Origin: DASWKG01 sp036396755
GTDB taxonomy: Bacteria > Actinomycetota > UBA4738 > CALAEC01
Reading direction: 5' to 3'
DNA: 12,285 bases
Assembly (NCBI GenBank): GCA_036396755.1
Contig: DASWKG010000027.1
Span: 1 to 12,285, forward strand
How positions within the stretch are numbered: the stretch's first letter is position 1; every line of letters begins with the position of its first letter. Made by a program: the position numbers and the translations under genes. A model generated the notes under the pieces. It had not been told where the DNA came from. It worked only from the letters and a program-made list of their open reading frames with translations, and ran no database searches. Shown here one piece after another: positions 1 through 6,541 of the stretch.

Positions 1-1007
1 GCGAGCCACTTCGCCATCGACGCCTCGCGGACGGCGTCCTCCCCCGCGACCACCGTCCGGAGCGCGTGGTAGGTGAGCGAGCGCGCGGCCTCGATCTCGG
101 TGGCGAGGTCGGCGAAGCGGTGGCGCCACACCTGGAACCGCGCGACGGGCCGTCCGAACGCCTGCCGCTCCTTCGCGTAGTCGATGCCGAGCTGGAGCGT
201 CCGCTCCGCCCCCGACACCGCGCCGAACGCCATCGAGAGCCGCTCCCACGCGAACCCCTCCATGAGGTGCAGGAAGCCCTTCCCCTCCTCGCCGAGGAGG
301 TTCTCCGCCGGCGCCCGCGCGCCGTCGAACGCGAGCTCGCCGGTCTGCGAGGTGCGCCAGCCGAGGGTCTCGACGCGCGACGACGTGAACCCGGGCGTGT
401 CTCGCTCGACCGCGATGAGCGAGATGCCCTCGTGGCCGTCGCCGGGCCGCGTGCGCGCGGCCACGACGAGCACGTCGGCGACGGTGCCGTTCGTGATGAA
501 GGACTTCGAGCCATCGAGCAGCCAGTCGTCGCCGTCGCGCTCGGCGCGCGTGCCGATGCCGGCGACGTCGGAGCCCGCGTCGGGCTCGGTGACGGCCAGC
601 GCTGTGATCGCGCTGCCGGCGATCGCGGGGGTCAGCCACCGCTGCCGCTGCTCCTCGGTGCCGAATCGGTGCAGGTACCAGCTGCCGAGGTCCTTGTGCG
701 CGCCGAGCGAGGCGGCCACGCCCGCGGAGCCGCAGCGCGCCAGCTCCTCGGTCACGATCGCGTCGGCGACCAGGTCGGGCCCCGAGCCCCCGTAGGCCTC
801 CTCGAACTTCGCGCCGAACAGGCCCACCGCGCCGGCCTCGGGGAAGACCTCGCGGATCGGGAACTCGCCGGCCTCCTCCCACTTCTCGGCGTTCGGCGCC
901 AGCGCGCGCTCGACGTACTCGCGCACGCCCTCGCGCAGCCGGCGGTGCTCGTCGGTGAACAGCCCGTGCCCGGGGATGCCGGCGAAGCGGTTCGGGTCGG
1001 CGGCCAT
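1..1007 (-). CDS. Acyl-CoA dehydrogenase (paralog 1), C-terminus cut by the window edge
   Basis: FAD-dependent alpha,beta-dehydrogenation of acyl-CoA thioesters (beta-oxidation or branched-chain catabolism), passing electrons to ETF. The first 335 codons are visible. Family motifs in order are the EELARCGSAG helix (residues 88-97), AVTEPDAGSDVAG (138-150), a KSFITNG flavin-side motif (168-174), ETLGWRTSQTGEL (213-225) and RQAFGRPVARFQVWRH (281-296). The glutamate in AWERLSMAFG (E255) occupies the position of the catalytic base in isovaleryl- and long-chain acyl-CoA dehydrogenases. The C-terminal segment where MCAD-type enzymes carry their base is missing. The ATG at 1007 is chosen because the reading frame, the N-terminal family signature and the upstream TAAGAT box agree. 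The gene lies 45 bp downstream of vapC on the same strand, and a second paralog lies upstream. Exact substrate unknown. Confidence 0.93.
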   Translation of the reverse strand, partial: MAADPNRFAGIPGHGLFTDEHRRLREGVREYVERALAPNAEKWEEAGEFPIREVFPEAGAVGLFGAKFEEAYGGSGPDLVADAIVTEELARCGSAGVAASLGAHKDLGSWYLHRFGTEEQRQRWLTPAIAGSAITALAVTEPDAGSDVAGIGTRAERDGDDWLLDGSKSFITNGTVADVLVVAARTRPGDGHEGISLIAVERDTPGFTSSRVETLGWRTSQTGELAFDGARAPAENLLGEEGKGFLHLMEGFAWERLSMAFGAVSGAERTLQLGIDYAKERQAFGRPVARFQVWRHRFADLATEIEAARSLTYHALRTVVAGEDAVREASMAKWL

Positions 1008-1018
1008 GGCGTGCCCGT

Positions 1019-1038
1019 ATCTTACCGTCCAGTAGGTA
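1019..1038 (-). promoter_or_regulatory. Predicted promoter -10 (TAAGAT) fused to a TetR-like operator of acyl-CoA dehydrogenase 1
   Basis: On the minus strand TACCTACTGGACGGTA (1038-1023) is an imperfect palindrome with TACC/GGTA ends and a C/G pair near the centre. It overlaps TAAGAT (1024-1019), a TANNNT -10 box 11 bases upstream of the ATG. The same arrangement, with 13 of 16 operator bases identical, precedes the second acyl-CoA dehydrogenase. TetR-family fatty-acid regulators commonly bind short palindromes over the promoter. The binding protein is not encoded here, so its identity is inference. Confidence 0.5.
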
Positions 1039-1052
1039 CCGCCACGATCGCG

Positions 1053-1439
1053 TCAGAGGCGGACGCGGGGAACGTGCATCGCTCGAGCCGCCTCGGCCAT
1101 CCGGCGATCGTAGGTCGCGAGCCGCACCTCGAGGCGCCGGTCCCGCAGGTACTCGAGCGAGGCGAGATGCAGCGCGTCGAGGGTCCTCACCCTCGCGGGG
1201 AACGGCTCCAGCGCCCTGGCCAACACGTCGGGGGCAAGCTCGAGCAGCGACAGGCGGGCCAGGATCTCCCTCGCCGCGTCGCCGTGCGTGGTCGCGAGCC
1301 TCCGCCCGTGGACCCGGGTCCACACCTCGTACTCGGTGAGACGGCTCGTGATCAGAGGCTGCTCCCAGAAGCGAGCCGCGGGGCGCCGGTCCTCGGCCAG
1401 GAGCTGCGCGAGCACGACCGAGGTGTCGACGTAGATCAA
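1053..1439 (-). CDS. vapC: PIN-domain ribonuclease toxin, VapC family
   Basis: A 128-residue PIN-domain protein, normal length for VapC toxins, which are Mg-dependent endoribonucleases that cleave tRNA or rRNA when free of antitoxin. The acidic residues expected in the active site are present: D5 in YVDTSVVL, E36/E38 in TSRLTEYE, D88 in RTLDALHLASL and D111 in LATYDRRMAEAA. Translation begins at a TTG (1439-1437) that overlaps the antitoxin stop as TTGA, the usual coupled order of antitoxin then toxin. Because all acidic positions are intact, the toxin is probably active. Cognate target unknown. Confidence 0.9.
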   Translation of the reverse strand: MIYVDTSVVLAQLLAEDRRPAARFWEQPLITSRLTEYEVWTRVHGRRLATTHGDAAREILARLSLLELAPDVLARALEPFPARVRTLDALHLASLEYLRDRRLEVRLATYDRRMAEAARAMHVPRVRL

Positions 1440-1726
1440 CGATCCGACCGATCCTCGGCGAGCTCGGCCAGCAGCTCGTCGAGGGTGGCGACCGCGTCGG
1501 TCGCGGGCGGCGGCCCGGGCGGCAGCGCCGCCGGCGTGACATGGCCCTTCCGCACGGCATCGGCCAGGACCGCGTCGGGCAGGGTGCCGGCCCGCGTGTC
1601 GCTGGGGGGAACCAGCTCGGCCACCACCCGTTCGCGGTCGGTGATGAGCACCGTCTCGCCGCCGGCCACCAAGCGGAGGTACTCGCTGAGCCGGTTCTTC
1701 AGCACCTTGATGCCAACCGAACGCAC
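1436..1726 (-). CDS. vapB: Phd/YefM-type antitoxin of the VapBC pair
   Basis: A 96-residue antitoxin. The N-terminal half (residues 4-40) matches the Phd/YefM DNA-binding fold: VGIKVLKNRLSEYLR, then GGETVLITDRERVVAELVP. The remainder (about 45-96) is Pro/Ala-rich and acidic (DELLAELAEDRSDR), expected to be the flexible segment that threads into and blocks the toxin. The GTG at 1726 is chosen because it starts just before the conserved IK-LK-LSEY motif and lies 6 bases after a TACCTT box. The 3' end overlaps vapC by 4 bases, so the two are co-translated. Antitoxins of this type, with their toxin, normally repress their own promoter; direct repeats overlap the promoter here. Named vapB by partner; the fold itself is Phd-like. 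Confidence 0.85.
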   Translation of the reverse strand: MRSVGIKVLKNRLSEYLRLVAGGETVLITDRERVVAELVPPSDTRAGTLPDAVLADAVRKGHVTPAALPPGPPPATDAVATLDELLAELAEDRSDR

Positions 1727-1732
1727 ATCACC

Positions 1733-1753
1733 AAGGTAGCTACGAGTGGCTAC
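1733..1753 (-). promoter_or_regulatory. Predicted vapBC promoter and autorepression operator
   Basis: The plus strand shows GTAGCTAC (1736-1743, a perfect 8-bp palindrome) and GTGGCTAC (1746-1753), a direct repeat offset by 10 bp, one helical turn. On the minus strand TACCTT (1738-1733) is a TANNNT box 6 bases before the GTG of vapB and overlaps the first repeat. This geometry suits cooperative binding of antitoxin dimers over the promoter. The box and repeats are seen; binding is inferred. Confidence 0.5.
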
Positions 1754-1777
1754 TTCGTCAAGAGGGTCGGGTGATAT

Positions 1778-2923
1778 TCAGAGGATCGTCTTGGCGATGA
1801 CCTCGCGCATGACCTCGTCGGTGCCGGCGCCGATCCGAAGGAGCCGCGTGTCGCGCCACGCGCGCTCGATCCAGGAATCGCTGGCGTAGCCGGCGCCCCC
1901 GTGGACCTGCAGGCACTCGTTCATCACCTCGCACACGATCAGGCCGGCCTGGAGCTTCAGCATCGAGATCTCCTTCACCGGGTACTCGCCCTTCTCCCAC
2001 AGCAGGGCGACGTCATAGGTGAGCTGACGGGCGGCCTCGAGCTTCGTGGCCATCTCGGCGAAGCGGTGCCGCTGGACCTGGAACGAGCCGATCGGACGGC
2101 CGAACGCGATGCGCCCCTTCGCGTACTCGAGCGTCTTCTCGAACGCGAGCCACGCGCCGGCCACCGACCCGGCGGCGCCGACGAGCCGCTCGCCCTGCAG
2201 CTCCCACATGATCTGCGGGAACCCCTTCCCCTGCTCGCCGACGAGCGCGGTGCCGGGCACCTTCACGTCGTCGAGGATCAGCTCTGCGGTGTCGGAGCTG
2301 CGCATCCCGAGCTTGTGGAGCGTTCGCGACACGCCGAAGCCGGGGGTGTCGGTGTCGACGAGGAACAGGCTGAAGCCGTCGTAGCCCGCCGCCTTGTCGG
2401 TGCGCGCGACGAGCAGGCAGAAGTCGGCCCGGCGCCCGTTGGTGATGAACATCTTCCGGCCGTTGATGACCCAGCCCTCGCCCTCGGCCCGGGCGACGGT
2501 CTCGATGCTCGCGACGTCCGAGCCCGCGCCGGGCTCGGTGATGCCGAGGCAGGCGATCTTCTCCCCGCGGATGGCCGGGGCCAGGTACCGCTGCTTCTGC
2601 TCCTCGGAGCCGTAGCGGAGGATCGGGGGCGTGGCCATCTCGGTCTGCACCGCGATCGCCATCCCGACGCCGGCCGAGCCGATCCGGGCCAGCTCCTCGG
2701 CGAGGACGATCGCGTGCCCCCAGTCGCCCCCCTGCCCCCCGTACTCGGCCGGGTACCGGAGACCCAGCAGACCGAGCTCGCCGAGGCGCGTGAAGACGGA
2801 GTCCGGGAAGTCGCCGTCGCGCTCCCAGTCGGCCGCGTGCGGTGTCAGCTCGGACTCGATGAACGCCCGGGCGGTGCGACGGAGCTCCTCGTGCTCCTCG
2901 ATGAAGAGCGGGTGCAGCGGCAC
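1778..2923 (-). CDS. Acyl-CoA dehydrogenase (paralog 2), complete
   Basis: A 381-residue acyl-CoA dehydrogenase, full family length, catalysing FAD-linked alpha,beta-desaturation of an acyl-CoA with ETF as acceptor. Domains in order: N-terminal helical domain (about 5-120), middle beta domain with GITEPGAGSDVAS (127-139), KMFITNGRRAD (157-167) and HKLGMRSSDTAEL (203-215), and C-terminal helical domain with AFGRPIGSFQVQRHRFAEM (273-291), QVHGGAGY (339-346) and the final RIGAGTDEV (363-371). At the MCAD/SCAD base position the usual Glu of the YEGT motif is Ala (A367). E245 in GERLVGAAG instead sits at the isovaleryl/long-chain enzyme position, so the enzyme need not be inactive. The GTG start at 2923 is supported by TAAGAT 6 bases upstream. 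The stop is 51 bp upstream of vapB. Exact substrate not assignable. Confidence 0.95.
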   Translation of the reverse strand: MPLHPLFIEEHEELRRTARAFIESELTPHAADWERDGDFPDSVFTRLGELGLLGLRYPAEYGGQGGDWGHAIVLAEELARIGSAGVGMAIAVQTEMATPPILRYGSEEQKQRYLAPAIRGEKIACLGITEPGAGSDVASIETVARAEGEGWVINGRKMFITNGRRADFCLLVARTDKAAGYDGFSLFLVDTDTPGFGVSRTLHKLGMRSSDTAELILDDVKVPGTALVGEQGKGFPQIMWELQGERLVGAAGSVAGAWLAFEKTLEYAKGRIAFGRPIGSFQVQRHRFAEMATKLEAARQLTYDVALLWEKGEYPVKEISMLKLQAGLIVCEVMNECLQVHGGAGYASDSWIERAWRDTRLLRIGAGTDEVMREVIAKTIL

Positions 2924-2929
2924 GGAGCG

Positions 2930-2949
2930 ATCTTACCGCCCGGTAGGTT
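2930..2949 (-). promoter_or_regulatory. Predicted leaderless promoter and TetR-like operator of acyl-CoA dehydrogenase 2
   Basis: The minus strand reads AACCTACCGGGCGGTA (2949-2934), overlapping TAAGAT (2935-2930), with 6 bases between the box and the GTG start. The plus-strand block ATCTTACCG, followed by CCC-GGTAGGT, nearly repeats the site at 1019-1038. A TSS at or next to the GTG would give a leaderless mRNA. A repressor bound to the palindrome would cover the -10 box. Confidence 0.52.
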
Positions 2950-2982
2950 GTCACGGGAAGCGCCGGCTCGAGAGCCCGGCGT

Positions 2983-2988
2983 TATCGT
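2983..2988 (+). promoter_or_regulatory. Predicted -10 box of the PH-like gene
   Basis: TATCGT fits TANNNT and ends 7 bases before the GTG at 2996, with no Shine-Dalgarno in between, so the transcript is probably leaderless. It lies in the 72-bp divergent spacer shared with acyl-CoA dehydrogenase 2. Confidence 0.4.
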
Positions 2989-2995
2989 TCGATCA

Positions 2996-3535
2996 GTGAC
3001 GGGACCGAAGCGAGATCCGTGGGCTCGGGAGCGGGCCGAGCTGGAGGCTCGCCTCCGGCCCGGTGAGCGGGAGCATGCTCGCGGGCGGACACACTGGCTC
3101 GAGCCGCCTCGGCTCCTCGGGGGCAGCACGTACGACTTCCTTCTAGTCACCGACCGTCGCCTGCTCTGGTCGGGTTGGGGCGGACCCATCCACGAGCTCA
3201 CCCTCGATGCGGTTCGCTCTGCGGCAGACGGCACCTACCTACACCGCTACACGCTGGTCCTCACCCACGACCCCGTGGAGCGGACGGAGTGGGCACCCGC
3301 GCACCGGTTGCTGTGGTTCCGCTGGGGCAACACGACCGAGAAACGGCTTCGGAGGACAACGACCTTCGCGTTCAGTCGGCGAGACACCGAGGCGGCGGCG
3401 GCGCTTCGTGACCGGCTCGAGCCGAGAGGCATCGCCATCGGAAGCCTCGAGATGCCCGAGGCTCCTCCGAGGGACGATGGATCCGCGATGCTGACGCTCT
3501 CAGACCCAAAGATCCGCCGGCGCTTTCGCGGCTGA
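2996..3535 (+). CDS. Hypothetical protein with a bacterial PH-like fold
   Basis: A 179-residue soluble protein with no signal peptide or membrane segment. The core STYDFLLVTDRRLLWSGWGG (44-63) resembles the beta-strand signature of bacterial PH-like domains, where a short-chain 'LLTDRRLL' strand is typical. It continues through HRYTLVLTHD (83-92), HRLLWFRWGN (103-112) and TTFAFSRRD (122-130), ending in a helix AAAALRDRLEPRG (133-145) that would cap the barrel. The N-terminal 35 residues are charged, and the tail (150-179) is probably disordered. The frame stays open far upstream only as a shadow of the antisense dehydrogenase; GTG 2996 is chosen because coding-like sequence begins there and TATCGT lies 7 bases before it. 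It converges on sat with 4 bp between stops. Function unknown; the fold call is by strand pattern only. Confidence 0.75.
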   Translation: MTGPKRDPWARERAELEARLRPGEREHARGRTHWLEPPRLLGGSTYDFLLVTDRRLLWSGWGGPIHELTLDAVRSAADGTYLHRYTLVLTHDPVERTEWAPAHRLLWFRWGNTTEKRLRRTTTFAFSRRDTEAAAALRDRLEPRGIAIGSLEMPEAPPRDDGSAMLTLSDPKIRRRFRG

Positions 3536-3539
3536 CCGG

Positions 3540-4709
3540 CTATCTCTGGTTGCGCATCGCCTCGATGAGGACGTCGGCGACCTCGGGGCGGGAGAACTCG
3601 GCCGGGGGACGCTCGCCGTTGGCCAGCATCTCGCGCACCTTGGTGCCCGACAGGCTCACGCGGTCCTCGTCGCCGTGGGGACAGACCTTGGTCGAGGCCA
3701 TACCCTCGCAGCGGGTGCACCAGAACGAGTGCTCGAAGAACAGCGGGGTGATGCCGAGGTCGTCGGAGGCGAACTCGTCGAAGATCAGCTGCGCGTCGTA
3801 GGTGCCGTAGTAGCTCCCGACGCCGGCGTGGTCGCGGCCGACGATGAAGTGCGTGCAGCCGTAGTTCTTGCGGACGATCGCGTGGAAGATGGCCTCCTTC
3901 GGACCCGCGTAGCGCATGGCTGCCGGGAAGATCGACAGCAGAACGCGGTCCTTCGGGTAGTAGTCGGCGAGCAGCACCTCGTAGCAGCGCATGCGGACGT
4001 CGGCGGGGATGTCGTCGCCCTTCGTCTCGCCCATCAGCGGGTGCAGGAGCAGGCCGTCGGAGATCTCGAGCGCGCACTTCTGGATGTACTCGTGCGCGCG
4101 GTGCACCGGGTTGCGGGTCTGGAAGCCGACCACGCGCTTCCACCCGCGCTCGGCGAAGATCGCGCGCGTCTCGCTCGGGGTGCGCCGGTGCTCGGCGAAC
4201 TTCGGGTGCCGGGGAACCTCGAGCACGCGCAGCCGCCCGCCCATCACCCAGTCGCCGGAGCGGTGGAGGGCCGCCACGCCGGGGTGGTCGGTGTCGGTGG
4301 TGCCGAACGCGGCCTGCGCCTCGACCTCGCGGTCGCGGCGGAACATCTCCTCGACGTCGAGGATCGCGTACACCTCGCCGTCGATCGTGAGCGCGACCGA
4401 CTCGGAGCCGCGCACCTCGTTCGCGAGGTCGTCCGAGACGCCGAGCGTGATCGGGAGGCTCCACACGAGCCCCGACGCGAGGCGCATCTCCTCGAGGACC
4501 GAGCGGTAGTCCTTCTCGGTCATGAAGCCGCTGAGCGGCGACATCGCGCCCACGGCGAGCATCTCGAGGTCGGCGATCTCGCGCGGCCCGAGCGGGACCT
4601 TCGGCAGGCTCTCGGCGCGCGCGGCGGCGTCGGCGCGCTCGGTCTCGGGCAGCACGAGGTCGACGAGGTCGCCGCCGTGCGGACGGATGGTGGTGAAAAG
4701 GTCGGTCAT
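3540..4709 (-). CDS. sat: Sulfate adenylyltransferase (ATP sulfurylase), single-domain bacterial type
   Basis: A 389-residue ATP sulfurylase that forms APS and pyrophosphate from ATP and sulfate, the entry step of sulfate activation (reversible in dissimilatory sulfur metabolism). It has the N-terminal PUA-like part with LGPREIADLEMLAVGAMSPLSGFM (40-63, abridged here by position), then the catalytic QTRNPVHRAHE (197-207), the MRYAGPKEA loop (265-273) and GRDHAG (291-296). Cysteines 331, 334 and 343 with H345 match the zinc site known in Thermus-type enzymes. There is no C-terminal APS-kinase-like extension. The ATG at 4709 is chosen over upstream in-frame starts because GGAGG lies 10 bases before it and the MTDL-type N-terminus fits the family. 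No cysC, cysH, cysD/N or transporter gene is in view. A TATCCT box at 4745-4750 suggests its own promoter. Confidence 0.97.
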   Translation of the reverse strand: MTDLFTTIRPHGGDLVDLVLPETERADAAARAESLPKVPLGPREIADLEMLAVGAMSPLSGFMTEKDYRSVLEEMRLASGLVWSLPITLGVSDDLANEVRGSESVALTIDGEVYAILDVEEMFRRDREVEAQAAFGTTDTDHPGVAALHRSGDWVMGGRLRVLEVPRHPKFAEHRRTPSETRAIFAERGWKRVVGFQTRNPVHRAHEYIQKCALEISDGLLLHPLMGETKGDDIPADVRMRCYEVLLADYYPKDRVLLSIFPAAMRYAGPKEAIFHAIVRKNYGCTHFIVGRDHAGVGSYYGTYDAQLIFDEFASDDLGITPLFFEHSFWCTRCEGMASTKVCPHGDEDRVSLSGTKVREMLANGERPPAEFSRPEVADVLIEAMRNQR

Positions 4710-4719
4710 GGGTTTCGCT

Positions 4720-4750
4720 CCTCCGGTGGTGGGGTGACGACCGGAGGATA
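4720..4750 (-). promoter_or_regulatory. Predicted sat promoter -10 and ribosome binding site
   Basis: On the minus strand TATCCT (4750-4745) fits TANNNT, and GGAGG (4724-4720) is a strong Shine-Dalgarno 10 bases from the ATG. The leader would be about 30-35 bases, too short for a riboswitch. No clear -35 hexamer is seen. The gene could also be read through from the operon upstream. Confidence 0.4.
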
Positions 4751-4779
4751 GCCGACCCCCGGCGACCGCGACCGCGCCG

Positions 4780-5520
4780 TTATCCCAGCGGGATCGCGGA
4801 CCCGCGGAGCACCGCGTCGAGCACGAGCAGCCCGTCGGTGACCTCCACCCCCGTGTAGCGGACGCCGGTGAACGGAGGCGGAAGGTCGATCTGGAAGGAG
4901 AGGGACGCGGTCGGGACGCCGAAGGAGCCGTCGACACGAACCCGCTGTGGCTCGAACACGAGCGCCCCGGCCCGCAGCCGGAGCGGCCCGATCGCGGTCG
5001 CCGTCGCCTCCTCGCCGCCGACCTCGATCGTGGTCGAGGCCTCGATGCCGGGGCCGCGGAGGTCGACGTTGACCGCGACCCCCTGGCCGTGCAGGAACTC
5101 GTTCAGCGCCGCCTCCCCCACCTCGGCACGGCCGGTCCCCTCGCCCACCCGCACGTCGGCGTCACCGCCGGAGAGCAGGGCGCCGCGCGAGAACGCCACG
5201 TCCTCGAGGTCCATCTCGATGCCGTCGAGGACGAAGCCGCCGGAGCGCACCTCGCCGAGCCGCACCTGCACGCTCGAGAAGCTTCCGCTCGCGACCTGCA
5301 GGAGGAACGGGAAGCCCTCGAGATCGACCTCGGCCGGCGACGAGAGCGCGAGGTTCTGTTCGACGCGCCCGGCCAGCCAGCGCTCGGCCCAGAAGCGAAG
5401 CACGAAGTCGAGCCCGACGAGCGAGAGGAGCAGCACGACCAGCGTGACCGCGACGGCTCGCCACACCCCGCGCGCGGCCCGCGGGACCTCGCGGCGCACC
5501 GAGTGGGCCACCCCCGCCAC
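4780..5520 (-). CDS. Membrane-anchored DUF2993 (LmeA-like) protein
   Basis: A 246-residue protein with a short basic N-terminus, one hydrophobic segment (about 21-41, AVAVTLVVLLLSLVGLDFVL), and an extracytoplasmic beta-rich domain with the DUF2993 pattern: AERWLAGRVEQNLALSSPAEV (45-65), the DLEGFPFLLQVASG signature (67-80), and later FQIDLPPPFTGVRYTGVEV. The family member LmeA of mycobacteria is a periplasmic phospholipid-binding protein needed for lipomannan maturation and the cell envelope. A lipid-binding envelope role is therefore inferred; this copy is not shown to be an orthologue. The GTG at 5520 begins 6 bp after the stop of the PPOX gene; GTG codons at residues 4 and 8 are alternative starts. 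It is the last gene of the tight sigma-ogt-PPOX run. Confidence 0.82.
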   Translation of the reverse strand: MAGVAHSVRREVPRAARGVWRAVAVTLVVLLLSLVGLDFVLRFWAERWLAGRVEQNLALSSPAEVDLEGFPFLLQVASGSFSSVQVRLGEVRSGGFVLDGIEMDLEDVAFSRGALLSGGDADVRVGEGTGRAEVGEAALNEFLHGQGVAVNVDLRGPGIEASTTIEVGGEEATATAIGPLRLRAGALVFEPQRVRVDGSFGVPTASLSFQIDLPPPFTGVRYTGVEVTDGLLVLDAVLRGSAIPLG

Positions 5521-5526
5521 CGGGCG

Positions 5527-5931
5527 CTAGCCGCCGGCGCGCGTGACGCGCCTCGGGCGGATCTCGATGATCACCCGGACCATGCCCGGGGTCATCCCGA
5601 GGTAGCCGTCGGTGCCGTCGTAGCGCCGGGCCAGCTCGTCGATGTGGTCGCGGGCACCCTCCTCGGTGACGTTCACGACGTCGCCCTGCACGAGGACCCG
5701 CCGGAGCGGGTCATCGTCGGCGGTCACCGCCACCCCCACGCGCGGGTCCCGCTCGACGTTCCGCACCTTCACGCGGCCCCGCGCGCTGTTGACGCGGATC
5801 AGGTCTCCTTCGACATCGACCCACACCGGGGAGACCTGCGGCGAGCCGTCGGGGTTGACGGTCGCAAGGTGCGCGCGGTTGCGGCTGTTGATCAGCTCGC
5901 GGTCCTCGGGGGTCAGCTCGTTGCTCGCCAC
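5527..5931 (-). CDS. PPOX/FDOR-class oxidoreductase, probably F420-dependent
   Basis: A 134-residue split-barrel flavin-fold protein of the pyridoxamine 5'-phosphate oxidase superfamily, closest by pattern to the small Rv1155-like group of probable F420-dependent enzymes. Visible motifs are NRAHLATVNPDGSPQVSPVW (18-37), the R/K-rich cofactor-phosphate stretch SARGRVKVRNVERDPRVGV (49-67) and LRRVLVQGDV (76-85). In this group the basic residues bind the F420 or FMN phosphate; the choice of cofactor is inferred. The GTG at 5931 follows the ogt stop by 4 bp, and a GAGGAG Shine-Dalgarno overlaps the ogt terminus, indicating co-translation. Substrate unknown; such enzymes reduce quinone-like or heme-degradation products. 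Confidence 0.87.
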   Translation of the reverse strand: MASNELTPEDRELINSRNRAHLATVNPDGSPQVSPVWVDVEGDLIRVNSARGRVKVRNVERDPRVGVAVTADDDPLRRVLVQGDVVNVTEEGARDHIDELARRYDGTDGYLGMTPGMVRVIIEIRPRRVTRAGG

Positions 5932-5935
5932 GTCC

Positions 5936-6541
5936 TCACTCCTCGTAAGCTCCCTCGATCCGCAGCAGCAGCCGCTTGCGGTCGAGGCCGCCGGTGTAGC
6001 CGCCGAGGCCGCCGCCCTCGCGGACGACCCGGTGGCAGGGGACCACGATCGGGATCGGGTTCGACCCCAGCGCGTTCCCCGCGGCCCGGTAGGCGTTCGG
6101 GCTTCCCGCCCGGCGGGCCACCTCCCGGTAGGTGACCAGCCTACCGTACGGCACCCGCGAGGTGGCCCGGAGCACGCGCGTGGCGAACCCCGAGATGAGC
6201 CGCCAGTCGATCTCAACCTCGAACCGCCGGCGCGTTCCCTCGAAATACTCGTCCAGCTCGCGTCGAACGCGATCCAAACGCGCCGGCGCCTCGAGGACCC
6301 GGGGCGAGATGCTCGACGCCAGCTCGGCGGCGAGGTCCGTCTCCCCCGGATAGGCCAGACGAACGAGTCCCTTCCTCGTCGAGGCCACGAAGAGGGGGCC
6401 AAGCGGCGAGTCGACACTGGCATACGCCACGTCGACGAGCCCGGCCGCGCCGGCTTCGTCCGCGAACCGGCTCGCCGCCCCCGCGGCAAGGTCGTCCCGG
6501 CCCTTCTTCGCGCGGGCAAGCTCCCGCTCGATGTCCCTCAT
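5936..6541 (-). CDS. ogt: Methylated-DNA-[protein]-cysteine S-methyltransferase with N-terminal extension
   Basis: A 201-residue O6-alkylguanine-DNA alkyltransferase that repairs O6-methylguanine and O4-methylthymine by moving the alkyl group to its own cysteine in a suicide reaction. The acceptor motif IVVPCHRVV (165-173, C169) is intact, as are the DNA-binding helix VPYGRLVTYREVARRAG (130-146), AYRAAGNALGSNP with its arginine (150-162), and GGYTGGLDRKRLLL (180-193). The usual Ogt domain starts near residue 38 (VAYASVDSPLGPLFVA). The first 36 residues form an extra charged, probably helical segment (MRDIERELARAKKGRDD). The ATG at 6541 overlaps the sigma-factor stop as ATGA, so translation is coupled. 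The gene occupies the slot where ECF sigma operons usually carry an anti-sigma factor. No Ada-type AraC domain is present. Confidence 0.95.
   Translation of the reverse strand: MRDIERELARAKKGRDDLAAGAASRFADEAGAAGLVDVAYASVDSPLGPLFVASTRKGLVRLAYPGETDLAAELASSISPRVLEAPARLDRVRRELDEYFEGTRRRFEVEIDWRLISGFATRVLRATSRVPYGRLVTYREVARRAGSPNAYRAAGNALGSNPIPIVVPCHRVVREGGGLGGYTGGLDRKRLLLRIEGAYEE

Noticed and set aside
66..1739. A long plus-strand open frame across the first dehydrogenase and vapBC
   Set aside because: It crosses three convincing minus-strand genes and their spacers and shows only Arg/Ala/Glu-rich shadow sequence.
4710..4779. Possible sulfur or cofactor riboswitch before sat
   Set aside because: The spacer is only 70 bases, is very GC-rich with no recognisable aptamer elements, and part of it is the promoter.
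6126..6146. Perfect 7-bp inverted repeat CGGTAGG / CCTACCG inside ogt, similar to the dehydrogenase operator half-sites
   Set aside because: It lies in the codons for the conserved YGRLVTYRE motif, the half-site spacing differs from the two operators, and it is not near a promoter. Coincidence of conserved codons is enough.
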